From NCBI GenBank assembly GCA_020541205.1, contig CP048208.1, forward strand, positions 1,240,001 to 1,304,000: DNA of 64,000 nt, given 5' to 3'. Below the pieces are notes generated by a model. It searched no databases and was not told the origin of the DNA. It saw nothing but the letters and a program-made list of their open reading frames with translations. Position numbers and translations under genes: made by a program. Below, one piece after another: positions 53,389-63,407 of the stretch (its first letter is position 1; every line of letters begins with the position of its first letter). The DNA is from Candidatus Hartigia pinicola (GTDB taxonomy: Bacteria; Pseudomonadota; Gammaproteobacteria; Enterobacterales; Enterobacteriaceae).

Positions 53389-56344
53389 ATTTTTATAATA
53401 TTTTCGAGCAAAAAATTTTAATTAAATCCATTTATAATCATAGATTTTATATACTTTTAATAGTTTATTTATTTCTTACTTATAAACTGCTTACCTTAAT
53501 AGATAAAGTAATATAATTTAAGTAGACTCGTAATATAAACTGCTTATAGCCTATTCAAAATATTGTTTTCATACGGTAATCTTTGTACCTATTATCAGTA
53601 TAAAAGGACTCTCAAAGAAAGTGTAAGAACCTTAAAATATTTAAATATATTAAACTATTTTAATAAACAACTAAAGACATACACCATACAATGAATATAT
53701 GTAAGCCATTTTATAAAAACTGAATTTCTTCAAAAATAGTTTTTAACATAACTTACTCCCCAGTAAGTTTTTAGTAAGAAACAAGTATATTACTTTTGAA
53801 ACTTTATAAAATTATTAAAATACAGAAAAATCTATTTGAGTAAGCGTGAAAAATACAAAAACAAAATTTCACATCAGCAATGATATAAAACATTAAAACA
53901 AAGTTTTCGTAATCATGTATACAATAAAGATTGATAATATGTATAAAGCTAATAAAAACGCATAATATATAAAAAAATTTCTAAAATTAGATGATATTTG
54001 AATGGTAAAAAAATTAAAATTATTACATAACACTTCTAGTAAAATAATAATGAACATCACAAACAAATAAATAAATATCTTTATCACTGCAATATCAGAT
54101 AAAAGATCAATGACACATTTAAGGTATATATTATTAAATAATAATTACATAAGTAAATTATGCACAAATAGTACATATCATAATATTAAATATGATAGTT
54201 GAGATAGAATACTTCAATCAACTGTATACTTTTAATATACTCCTTATTTATTCAATTACTGAATATCGATTTAGTAAATAGAAAAAAATAACAACACATC
54301 TAGAGGTACTGTGAAACTATTTCAATATTCACCTTCAGTGAATCAATCTAACATTAATCTTCTCACTATTATTACAAATACTAAATAAATATTAAATTAC
54401 ATATATCTCTATAACTGTTCAATTATCATTATACAGTATGCAATATACAGTATTATACATCTCTCTTTTTCAAAAAATTAAAATAATACAATTGAAAACA
54501 AACAAAAATACAGATTATATTTTGCCTTATTTTTATGAAATTATTGTTTGTTTATTGATAATGAAAGGCTTCTGATTTTTTTATCCAATTTATCTTGGAT
54601 TTTAAGCAGGTCTTAAGAAAAAATGATACAAATCATTCTTTACTTATAAACAATCACCGTAAAAGATATAAATATTACAATACAAAGAATATTATTTATA
54701 GTAACAACTTCTATGATAATAACTGAAATATATTACAAGAATAATTTGAATACTCAGATTATTTATATCACGATATCTACTAATATATTGTTTTATAAAT
54801 TATATATTTTCTAAAGATTATTAAAAATTAATCTAAAAACGAAAGTATCGATAAGTACTTTATATATCGCTATACCAATTAACCAGAATTTAAGATGTCT
54901 CTTTTTTTATAAATATCATACAAAAACATTATTTTCAAAAATGTTTTAATTACAATTCCTAACTAAAAAAATAAAGTAAGCGCACTAATATTAAAAATTA
55001 AAAATAAATTTTAAATCGTCCACACTGTCTTAACAAATATTATACAGTTTTAAAAACAGAATATATAATAAAATTTATATTTAAAATAATTTAAATATAA
55101 TCTAAGTAATAAAAAATTGATTTAATGTAACATATAAAATATATTATTTCAAATGCAAAATTAAGCTGAATATCATATAAAATACAACTGACGCTATGAC
55201 AAAAAACTACTCATTGAAAACTGCAAAAACAGTGAGTGCAATATCAGTTTTTAAAAAGTAATTAATAAAATCTACTCTGAAAATATAGAGATATTAAATG
55301 CAATATAAGAAAATATTTGACTATTATCTAGATACTAACTTAGAGAAAAATATATTTATAATAAATAAGGTGTGATTATATTTTAAATCTTTTAACACAT
55401 ACTTTTAATTTTAAATAATTTAGAACGCATTAAATGTTATGAAATAGCATTAAAACTACAGAAAAAAAGACTGAATACATTCTGTTAATAAAAAAATCAA
55501 TTAAAACATACCAAGAACATTCGAGAAAATAAATAATCAGATATGACAGATTTAAACGTTTCAAAGATAGGAAACAGATATTTTATTTTAAATTCTTTAA
55601 CCTTATTATAATATTGAACATATTGTTTACGTAGTCAAAATTAATAACATTTAATTCATTAAAGAAGATTAAACACAAAAAGATCAAGCTAAAATTAAAA
55701 TAAAATCTTATATTTTCAGTATAGGTAATTTCAGCGATAGTGACTATTAAACTAATATGAAAATTTATAACCTCTTGAAATTTTTTAATATACTTTACAC
55801 AGAGTCAATATATATCATTGCATTGATTATTGATGACATCTTTAAAATTATTTGCTTAGTTTGAAGATACTTTAGAATAAGTCATCTATAATACAGGTTA
55901 CGCAGACTATTTATCATTTAACATCTTTATTAAATATACCCTATGAAAAACCAGTCATAATCACAACAGTACATATGCGGTTTAACTCATACTAATGAGG
56001 ATTAATAAAGATAAACAAACTTATTAAATCATTTTGAAAATTTATTATCTTTGCTATCACTAAATTTTTAAATGTCAAATTAATATTTTATAAATATATT
56101 ATATGAGATCTCTATAATTTAAAATATTTTATACACGATCTCCAAATTTCTATATGCGCGATCATTTAAATTCGTTACGTTAATATCGTTATATTTTAAC
56201 ACTTAAAATTTAATAACATTTAATTCTTGCAATGCAATAAAAGTCTATCGTCACTGAGAGATATGGATGTACAGTGACTTAATTAAGAATTATATTAATA
56301 ATATATAATAAGTATTAAGAACAACAAAATAATAAAAAATAACT
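53389..56344. other. Gene-free gap at the expected rraA-menA position
   Basis: 3 kb between zapB and hslU, where E. coli has rraA and menA (together about 1.4 kb). Neither is readable. A 64-codon hydrophobic frame at 53893-54087 (-) has no MenA motif (no D-rich prenyltransferase site) and is treated as chance. Confidence 0.6.
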
Positions 56345-57679
56345 CTATAAAATATAACGACTTAAGTCTTCGTCAGCGATTAGAAGATCCAAGTGTTGTT
56401 TCACATACTCATCATCAATTTGAATAGACTGTCCATTGTATTCACTCGCATCATAAGAGATCTCTTCCATTAAACGTTCTAAAACAGTATGTAAACGACG
56501 TGCACCGATATTTTCAGTTGACTCATTAACTTGGCATGCAGATTCTGCAATACGACGAATACCGTCAGGTGTAAATTCAATAATTACTCCTTCTGTTGCT
56601 ATCAAAGCTTTATATTGCTCCGTTAAAGAAGCACTTGGCTCCGTTAAAATACGTACAAAATCTTCTGTTGTTAACGCTTGTAATTCAACGCGGATTGGTA
56701 AACGACCTTGTAATTCAGGAATTAAATCAGCTGGACTAGATACTTGAAATGCGCCAGAGGCAATAAACAAGATATGATCTGTTTTAATCATACCGTGTTT
56801 AGTTGAAACTGTACAGCCCTCAATCAAGGGTAATAGATCACGCTGTACACCTTCTCGTGAAATATCTGAACCTGATGTTTGAGTGGATCGCTTACAAATT
56901 TTATCAAATTCGTCAATAAACACAATACCATGTTGTTCAACAGATTCAATAGCTTTCTCTTTTAACTCCTCTAAATTCAATAATTTAGTAGCTTCTTCTT
57001 CAACTAAGAGTTTAAAAGCTTCTTTAATTTTCATCTTGCGAACTTTTTGTTTTTGTCCTGCAAGATTTTGAAACATAGATTGAAGTTGATTAGTCATCTC
57101 CTCCATGCCTGGAGGAGCCATAATTTCCACACCCATTGATGAAGCTGCGACTTCAATTTCAATTTCCTTGTCATCAAGCTGTCCTACACGTAATTTTTTA
57201 CGAAATAATTGACGTGTTGGTGATTGATCATCAACAGATTCAGATTGTCCCCAATTATTTTTTACTGGTGGGATTAATACATCAAGAATACGTTCTTCTG
57301 CAAGATCTTCTGCACGTTCACGATTCTTTTCTATAGACTGCTGACGCACCATCTTGATCGCGGAATCTGCTAAATCACGAATAATAGAATCAACTTCTTT
57401 ACCGACATAACCAACTTCAGTAAATTTTGTTGCTTCTACCTTAATAAAAGGCGCATTCGCTAATTTTGCAAGACGACGAGCGATTTCAGTTTTACCAACA
57501 CCAGTTGGACCAATCATTAGAATGTTTTTTGGGGTGACTTCACAACGCAATGCTTCAGATAACTGCATGCGACGCCAGCGGTTACGTAGAGCAATTGCAA
57601 CAGAGCGTTTAGCTTTATTTTGGCCAATAATATGATTATCGAGTTCGATGACTATTTCACGAGGAGTCATGTCGGACAT
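56345..57679 (-). CDS. hslU: HslU, ATPase subunit of the HslVU protease
   Basis: HslU is the AAA+ hexamer that unfolds substrates and feeds them to HslV. The 444 residues match E. coli (443). The Walker A motif GPTGVGKT is at 57-64, the pore loop G90-Y-V-G93, the intermediate I-domain about 110-240, the Walker B VFIDEFDK at 253-260, sensor arginines follow, and the C-terminal tail EDLSRYIL inserts into HslV. It starts 11 nt after the hslV stop, in the classic hslVU operon. Confidence 0.98.
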   Translation of the reverse strand: MSDMTPREIVIELDNHIIGQNKAKRSVAIALRNRWRRMQLSEALRCEVTPKNILMIGPTGVGKTEIARRLAKLANAPFIKVEATKFTEVGYVGKEVDSIIRDLADSAIKMVRQQSIEKNRERAEDLAEERILDVLIPPVKNNWGQSESVDDQSPTRQLFRKKLRVGQLDDKEIEIEVAASSMGVEIMAPPGMEEMTNQLQSMFQNLAGQKQKVRKMKIKEAFKLLVEEEATKLLNLEELKEKAIESVEQHGIVFIDEFDKICKRSTQTSGSDISREGVQRDLLPLIEGCTVSTKHGMIKTDHILFIASGAFQVSSPADLIPELQGRLPIRVELQALTTEDFVRILTEPSASLTEQYKALIATEGVIIEFTPDGIRRIAESACQVNESTENIGARRLHTVLERLMEEISYDASEYNGQSIQIDDEYVKQHLDLLIADEDLSRYIL

Positions 57680-57690
57680 ACTAGAAATCC

Positions 57691-58221
57691 TTATAATTCT
57701 GAAGAAATTTCTTCAAAATTGAAATTATGGTTGGTATAAATACAGATATCGCTTGCAATTTTGAGCGATTTTTTAGCGATTTCTCGTGCACTTAATGTAG
57801 TATTCTCAAGTAAAGCACGTGCAGCAGATTGTGCATATGGGCCGCCTGAACCTATCGCAATTAAATCATGTTCTGGCTGAACAACATCACCATTCCCAGT
57901 AATCATAAGAGAAGTATGTTCATCAGCAACAACCAATAATGCTTCGAGCTTACGCAGCATACGGTCAGTACGCCAATCTTTTGCGAGTTCAACAGCTGCT
58001 TTCGTCAAATGGCCTTGGTGTAATTCAAGCTTACGCTCAAAAAGTTCAAAAAGTGTGAATGCGTCTGCGGTACCACCGGCGAATCCTGCAATAACTTTTT
58101 CGTTATATAAGCGACGTACTTTTCGGACGTTACCTTTCATAACGGTATTGCCCATCGTCGCCTGTCCATCGCCACCAATTACGACGTGATTATTACGACG
58201 AACACTTACGATTGTTGTCAC
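57691..58221 (-). CDS. hslV: HslV, peptidase subunit of the HslVU protease
   Basis: HslV is the proteasome-like peptidase of the HslVU heat-shock protease; its N-terminal threonine (Thr2 of the precursor) is the nucleophile once Met is removed. The 176 residues equal E. coli. The N-terminus [30 protein letters not shown] has the catalytic Thr, the Asp and the Lys (K29/K34 region), and [15 protein letters not shown] follows. The start is GTG, as in E. coli, with AGGGG spaced 7 nt upstream. A heat-shock-type promoter lies about 110 nt upstream (listed). hslU follows, and truncated ftsN precedes, matching E. coli ftsN-hslV-hslU order. Confidence 0.98.
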   Translation of the reverse strand: MTTIVSVRRNNHVVIGGDGQATMGNTVMKGNVRKVRRLYNEKVIAGFAGGTADAFTLFELFERKLELHQGHLTKAAVELAKDWRTDRMLRKLEALLVVADEHTSLMITGNGDVVQPEHDLIAIGSGGPYAQSAARALLENTTLSAREIAKKSLKIASDICIYTNHNFNFEEISSEL

Positions 58222-58807
58222 AAGTTATCCCCTGGTTTATTCGAAAAAAATGCAAGGTATTTATGTTTCGAGTCGCCGATTTTTCTCATCGATAACTTGA
58301 AATAACATCTTTCGATAATACATTAAAGTAATAAATGGGGGAGAAATGGATGTTTTTCAACCCCTGAAGAACGAAGAATGCAATCTACAACACCAACACT
58401 ATTCACATTATAACTTATCTTTTCTACTGTTTAATTGAAATAAGAACCAAGAACAATACCATGTAAGATATCGCCCAAAGTAATTCAATTTTCCATTCCA
58501 GAAAAACTAGTATTGTGCGAATAGATTCTGCTTATGCTATAGCACGAAAAAAAATCACAGCGCGTTAGTATTTTTTTTGGTAACATATTATTGGGTTTGA
58601 TTTTTTATTTTACGCTTCGTTTTAATGAAAGAGGTTTCTAATACATCTTTCTGATTTTATATCAACAGATAAAGTTGTGTGTAGATTTACTGATTGTTTT
58701 ACAGGTTTAATTTGTTCATTAATCATTTTTGTAAATGATCGTTAAATTTTGAATTATAAACATTTTTTTCAAGTTTATTACTGGTTAAGTATATTAAAAT
58801 CAATTTT
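58222..58807. other. ftsN-hslV interval with hslVU leader and probable ftsN relic
   Basis: Bases 58222-58360 hold the hslVU leader and promoter. The rest (about 450 bp) is where the last two thirds of ftsN would lie: the missing 196 codons of a full FtsN would need about 590 bp. A 34-codon open frame (58622-58726, minus strand), rich in Lys, Ser and Gln, may be a remnant of the FtsN linker, but no SPOR domain is readable. Confidence 0.45.
58332..58360 (-). promoter_or_regulatory. Sigma-32 heat-shock promoter of hslVU
   Basis: On the hslVU strand TTGAAA (58355-58360), a 14-nt spacer and CCCCATTTA (58332-58340) match the sigma-32 consensus (CTTGAA, 13-15 nt, CCCCAT-T) very closely. It sits 110 nt before the hslV start, so the transcript has a leader of about 100 nt, as in E. 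coli, where the hslVU leader is reported to fold. The C-run is striking in this AT-rich DNA. Confidence 0.85.
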
Positions 58808-59179
58808 TCAAGAAATTGACGCTGTTCTAAAAAAATCAGTCAGATTGATAAAAAAAGTTTTGTCATTAATTCTACTCCTTTGTGAAATTCGCGGAATATC
58901 AACATAACAATGCTCCAGTTCCTTGATATATCGCCAATGTTCTTTAGGTTTCGGTGGTAATGTTCTACCTGGCGAAAGAAGAATATATGCTTTTTCATTT
59001 TTAAGTTCTTTTTTTTGATGATAAGTTCCATAAAGTAAACTACTAATAATTAAAACAAAAGTACAAAAAAAAACGATAATAGTTTTTATTATCAATCCTT
59101 GCGTTTTTCTTACATTACCTTTGATAGTTTTATAGCGGACATGGGACCGCCTACAAGCCACATAATCTTTATGTCTCAC
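58808..59179 (-). CDS. ftsN: Truncated cell division protein FtsN (no SPOR domain)
   Basis: FtsN is the late division protein whose arrival activates septal wall synthesis. E. coli FtsN has 319 residues; this product has 123. It keeps the N-terminal cytoplasmic FtsA contact (D5 in KDYV), a basic stretch, one transmembrane helix (about 28-50), and the periplasmic activator helix LPPKPKEHWRYIKELE (74-89). There W82, Y84 and L88 match the residues (W83, Y85, L89) known to be needed for FtsN activity in E. coli. After residue 90 similarity ends. The long Gln-rich linker and C-terminal peptidoglycan-binding SPOR domain are missing, and the last 30 residues look like new frame or decayed sequence. 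It lies upstream of hslV as in E. coli. It may be a minimal functional FtsN or a young pseudogene; conservation of the essential helix and membrane part favours function. Confidence 0.85.
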   Translation of the reverse strand: MRHKDYVACRRSHVRYKTIKGNVRKTQGLIIKTIIVFFCTFVLIISSLLYGTYHQKKELKNEKAYILLSPGRTLPPKPKEHWRYIKELEHCYVDIPRISQRSRINDKTFFINLTDFFRTASIS

Positions 59180-59788
59180 GCTTATTTATTCACTAGGTTA
59201 TTAAATGTATTATTATGCAGCTTAACATATTACTTAATCTAAACAACTTTACCTAGCTTTTAGGAATTTTATATACTTCTTTTTAATTTTACGATTGTAT
59301 ATTAAATATAAAAATTATAATTTATTTTCAAAAATTTACCATAAGATTATATCTTAGTTAAATTCTTTATAGCTAGAATGCTGATATATCTAACTAGATT
59401 TCTATTTGCATCCTTCTAAACTAAATTATTTTACAAACAAAAATTCATTAAATTTTTGAAAATAAATAACATAAAATTTTTCATAGAGAGTTAAAGTAAT
59501 CATTAAGTACTTTATGTAGAAAGCTAATATAGAAAAATTGATTAAAATTTAATTTTATTATTAAATCGCTAAGAGAAAAAATTCATGTTTTCAATATAAA
59601 ACACTATTTAATAAGTTAAGTAATGTCAATATTATACACTGATTATATCAAAAACTATATATTAACGTTAATATAAAATCTTTATATGAAAAATATACTA
59701 AAACACATTATCGATAAGCGAAAATACTAAAATGATTTAATATTAACTAATCTCATCTACAAACTTAAAAAATACAAGTGGAATTTAT
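59180..59788. other. Gene-free AT-rich stretch between ftsN and fpr
   Basis: 600 bp holding the divergent promoters of ftsN and fpr. No gene seen; cytR and priA, which are beyond ftsN in E. coli, are not recognisable. Confidence 0.6.
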
Positions 59789-60535
59789 ATGGCAAAGTGG
59801 GTTACTGGAACAGTCGTCGAAGCTAAATTCTGGCCTAATTCTTTATTTAGTCTTATTATTAATGCCCCTATTAAGCCTTTTACAGCAGGTCAGTACACGA
59901 AAATTTCATTAGAAGTTAATGGAGAACGTATTCAACGCGCCTATTCTTATGTTAACGCACCAAGTGATGACCGCCTGGAATTTTACTTCGTCATCATACC
60001 CAATGGCATACTTAGCCCGAAACTTGCCAAATTAAGCGTAGGTGATACTTTACAAATTACAGACGAAGCGGCAGGTTTCTTTGTTTTAAATGCAATTCCC
60101 ACATCCAAAAATTTATGGATGCTTGCAACAGGTACCGCTATTGGCCCTTTTTTATCCATCTTACAAGAAGGTAAAGATTTTGAACGATTTGAAAAAATCA
60201 TTCTTTTACATGCTGTTCGTTATCAAAAAGATCTAAGTTATTTACCCTTATTACAGAAACTAGCTAAAAACTTTTCCAAAAAATTACACTTGATTACAGT
60301 CGTAAGCCGTGAGAAATGCGAAGGGTCATTATATGGACGAGTACCTGATTTGATTAAAAGTCACGAGCTAGAACAAGCAGCTGGAGTATCACTGGATGCT
60401 AACAATAGTCACGTAATGTTATGTGGCAATCCAGAAATGCTAAAAGATACACTTAATGTATTAAAAAATACACGTGCAATGGATAAGCACTTACGTCGTA
60501 AACCAGGTCATGTCAGTAGCGAAAAATATTGGTAA
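59789..60535 (+). CDS. fpr: Ferredoxin/flavodoxin-NADP+ reductase Fpr
   Basis: Fpr is an FAD enzyme that moves electrons from NADPH to flavodoxin or ferredoxin. The 248 residues equal E. coli. The FAD-binding motif R50-A-Y-S53-Y is present, with the GFF loop after EAA near 94-98, the NADP-binding GTAIGP (115-120), the CGNPEML motif, and the C-terminal aromatic W248 preceded by HLRRKPGHVSSEKY. Its partner FldA is encoded in the same window, so a working NADPH-Fpr-FldA chain is plausible. A weak GTGGA ribosome binding signal lies upstream of the ATG. The fpr-yiiR-tpiA group is the same set as in E. coli, with yiiQ missing. Confidence 0.97.
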   Translation: MAKWVTGTVVEAKFWPNSLFSLIINAPIKPFTAGQYTKISLEVNGERIQRAYSYVNAPSDDRLEFYFVIIPNGILSPKLAKLSVGDTLQITDEAAGFFVLNAIPTSKNLWMLATGTAIGPFLSILQEGKDFERFEKIILLHAVRYQKDLSYLPLLQKLAKNFSKKLHLITVVSREKCEGSLYGRVPDLIKSHELEQAAGVSLDANNSHVMLCGNPEMLKDTLNVLKNTRAMDKHLRRKPGHVSSEKYW

Positions 60536-61436
60536 CTATTTAGCAAGCCTGTGATGCAACAGATTGATACCACAAGGATTAACTTAATTATTACCATAAA
60601 TACTACCATAAGCTATTTCTCATCATATGCTAATCGATATTTTCAAAATCCATGACTACATTCTTAGTTATAATATGAAAATTTAAGATAGATGTATTTA
60701 TTATCAACTCAATATAACTTAACTAATGTTTATTTTCAATATAATCAAAAAAAATCCAAAAACAAACAATACTCGATGAATACTTTGAAGCAGCATTATA
60801 GAGCTTATTGCGATTCTTCTTAATATTTAGAAAGATTTTCTACTCAATCATATAGTGATATATTATACCAACTTAAACTATTAAGAAAATTTGTGGTGTA
60901 TAATATTAAAATCATAATGACTGCATTTTAAATGGGTCATTTTTAATCGTCTATACAATAATATGAGTTTAATAATTAAAACTTTTTATTTACATTATAG
61001 ACTTTTCATGAACTATATCTGCATTCTTGATGCTTTCACATTAAGCATTACTCCAGTATTTTAGTATTTTAACTACTAATTAAAAAAATTTAGTTAACTA
61101 TATTTTAAACCTTTATATTAGTAAACTTTACTCCATTTTCATGAGCTTCTCTTTAAAAGATTTGAAAATAGTAATATACTGTACTCTCTGGAAAGATTCC
61201 TTAAAAGTATATCCACAAGCAAGGACCAATCTTTAGTGCTATACAGCTATGGATAAAATCATTCATAAAAATTTAACTTCCTAGAGAGTCTTGATTTTTT
61301 TAGAAACAAATTGATAAATATCATTTTTTAAAATATTTCTGGACTAATATTATAATTTTCATCTCGTTTGATAAAGATGGTAGATATAAAAAATACCATT
61401 TTAAACATTGAATAAACTTAAAATTTAATAGGCTTG
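60536..61436. other. Gene-free AT-rich stretch between fpr and yiiR
   Basis: 900 bp between two convergent genes. No recognisable gene or terminator hairpin. Confidence 0.6.
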
Positions 61437-61862
61437 TTAGATAATAAACTTTACTAACTGAGTTTTGTTACCATATTGATTTTTAGAATTCATTCCTACA
61501 AAAGTTCCACAATCTAAGATAATCATTATAGTTATGAACAGAGGCAGAAAACGTCCAATTCCCCACTGCCAAATAAAGTCTAATTGACTAACATCCATCA
61601 TGAAAAATATAAAAGCAAGAATAACTAAGAAAAACCACCCACCTGATTTTCCTCTATCATGTAAACGTTTTGTAAAAATCGCTGTTAATGGATATAATAG
61701 AAAAATGAATATCACAATCACGACAAAATTAGGTAAAGAAAAAGTATTATAAAATAATAAAATAGTCATCATTAAAATACAATATAATGCAATACCTGCC
61801 CAAAATGGGCGTCGTCCAATTCTTCCTTTAAAAGAAAAAGCCCATTGTCGTAATGTTATCAC
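61437..61862 (-). CDS. yiiR: DUF805 inner-membrane protein YiiR
   Basis: A small integral membrane protein of the DUF805 family; biochemical role unknown. The 141 residues have the family's N-terminal signature WAFSFKGRIGRRPFWAG, with transmembrane segments at about 20-38, 44-62, 74-91 and 102-122, and the conserved loop TKRLHDRGKSGGW (64-76) between the second and third. The start is GTG with AGGG about 9 nt upstream, giving MITLRQWAFSF, which aligns with the E. coli start MTLQQWLFSF. Its position between fpr and tpiA, in opposite direction to both, is the E. coli arrangement and is the main reason for the name. Its survival in such a reduced genome hints at a useful membrane function. Confidence 0.85.
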   Translation of the reverse strand: MITLRQWAFSFKGRIGRRPFWAGIALYCILMMTILLFYNTFSLPNFVVIVIFIFLLYPLTAIFTKRLHDRGKSGGWFFLVILAFIFFMMDVSQLDFIWQWGIGRFLPLFITIMIILDCGTFVGMNSKNQYGNKTQLVKFII

Positions 61863-62624
61863 ATCTTATCCCTGCTACAATATTAAAAATCAAAAAATCA
61901 TTAAAAATAAAAATATGCACTGCGTTCAACAAAGATTGTTATAGTTCTGTTTATCTTGATTTTTCTACATATCAAATTCGAAAAAATTTTAATATTACCT
62001 AAGAATATTATATACTAATTTAGTTAGACTGCCAAGTCACCGCTTATCATTTTACAACTTTAAGATTTCATGGTTGATGTCACTGAAAAACCGATAAGAA
62101 ACTTTATATAAATAAACAGTAATTATGAATCCGAAAGATTTTTACATTTTATATTTAGAGTGTATTTTAAATAAACTCAAGTATTTATTTTCTTCTGTCT
62201 ATGCATGTAAAATTAAAAAAAAGAAAAGTTTGAGTCTGGTGTTATTTCGATAGAAAATAATAAAAAATTAAAATTAATCAATAATTTATCAAGTACTGTA
62301 TATTATGTCCCTGATTAAATAATCTATTAAACTATTTCTTGAAATGCACATTTTAATCTGACGTTAATATTCAATAAACTTACACATATTACACATACAA
62401 TACATAGATAAGACATCAGTTAAATATTTCTACCTTATATTGTCATAAAAAGTAATAATAGAATATACTGTCTTTTGCTCTTGAACTAATTCAACTAGAA
62501 ATGTAGTGTTATCAAGCAAGTCCTAACTCATAATAATAATCATCCGTATACTAAAAAAGTAATGATTAAGTATTATTACACCTACACCTAAAATAATTTA
62601 AAACTTCTAAAAAGGAAATAAAAC
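61863..62624. other. Gene-free gap at the expected yiiQ position
   Basis: 760 bp between yiiR and tpiA. In E. coli yiiQ (about 600 bp) is here; no remnant is readable. It must also contain the tpiA promoter, which I could not place. Confidence 0.55.
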
Positions 62625-63407
62625 ATGCGAAATCCATTAGTAATAGGCAACTGGAAATTAAACGGCAGTACCACGATGGTGCATAATATAATTACGGTTC
62701 TGCGTAAAAAACTTACTAAGATTAATGGTTGTAACATAGTTATCGCGCCACCAACTATTTACTTAAGCCAAGTAAAACATGCTATTGTAGGTAGTCCTAT
62801 TGAATTAGGCGCACAAAATGTTGATACAAATGTTTCAGGCGCATTTACAGGAGAAATATCAGCACAAATGCTTAAAGATGTTGGTGCAAAATATATCATT
62901 ATTGGCCATTCAGAGCGCCGAACTTATCACAAAGAACATGATGAGTGTATCGCTAAAAAATTCTCAATATTAAAAGAGATCGGTTTAATTCCTGTGTTAT
63001 GCATCGGTGAAAACGCATCTGAAAAGGCAGCGGGTAAAACACAAGCCGTTTGTGCTCGTCAAATTGATGCAGTATTAAATACTTTTGGAGTAGAAGGGTT
63101 CCGAGAAGCCGTAATTGCCTATGAACCAATATGGGCTATTGGTACAGGTAAATCCGCTACTCCAGAGCAAGCACAAAGAATTCATGAATTTATCCGTAAA
63201 TATATCGCAAATAAAAATATTGTTATTGCTGAAAAATTGACCATTCAATATGGAGGTTCAGTGAATGAACACAATGCTGCTGAATTATTTAATCAACCAG
63301 ACATTGATGGAGCACTTGTCGGTGGAGCTTCACTTAAAGCAGATACTTTTTCTATAATCATCAAAGCGGCTGTAAGAGCTAAAAAACAAAATAATTTATT
63401 TTTTTAA
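62625..63407 (+). CDS. tpiA: Triosephosphate isomerase TpiA
   Basis: TpiA interconverts dihydroxyacetone phosphate and glyceraldehyde-3-phosphate in glycolysis and gluconeogenesis. The 260 residues compare with 255 in E. coli; the extra residues are a short tail (KKQNNLFF). Catalytic residues are visible: N9-W-K11 with K11, H95 in GHSERR, and E167 in [11 protein letters not shown], the mobile loop 6. The phosphate loops YGGSVN and GALVGGASL are intact. A good AAGGAA Shine-Dalgarno lies 8 nt upstream of the ATG. Confidence 0.98.
   Translation: MRNPLVIGNWKLNGSTTMVHNIITVLRKKLTKINGCNIVIAPPTIYLSQVKHAIVGSPIELGAQNVDTNVSGAFTGEISAQMLKDVGAKYIIIGHSERRTYHKEHDECIAKKFSILKEIGLIPVLCIGENASEKAAGKTQAVCARQIDAVLNTFGVEGFREAVIAYEPIWAIGTGKSATPEQAQRIHEFIRKYIANKNIVIAEKLTIQYGGSVNEHNAAELFNQPDIDGALVGGASLKADTFSIIIKAAVRAKKQNNLFF

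Noticed and set aside
53893-54087. 64-codon hydrophobic frame considered as a MenA remnant
   Set aside because: No aspartate-rich prenyltransferase motif and no alignable segment; Ile/Phe/Tyr richness is typical of random AT-rich frames.
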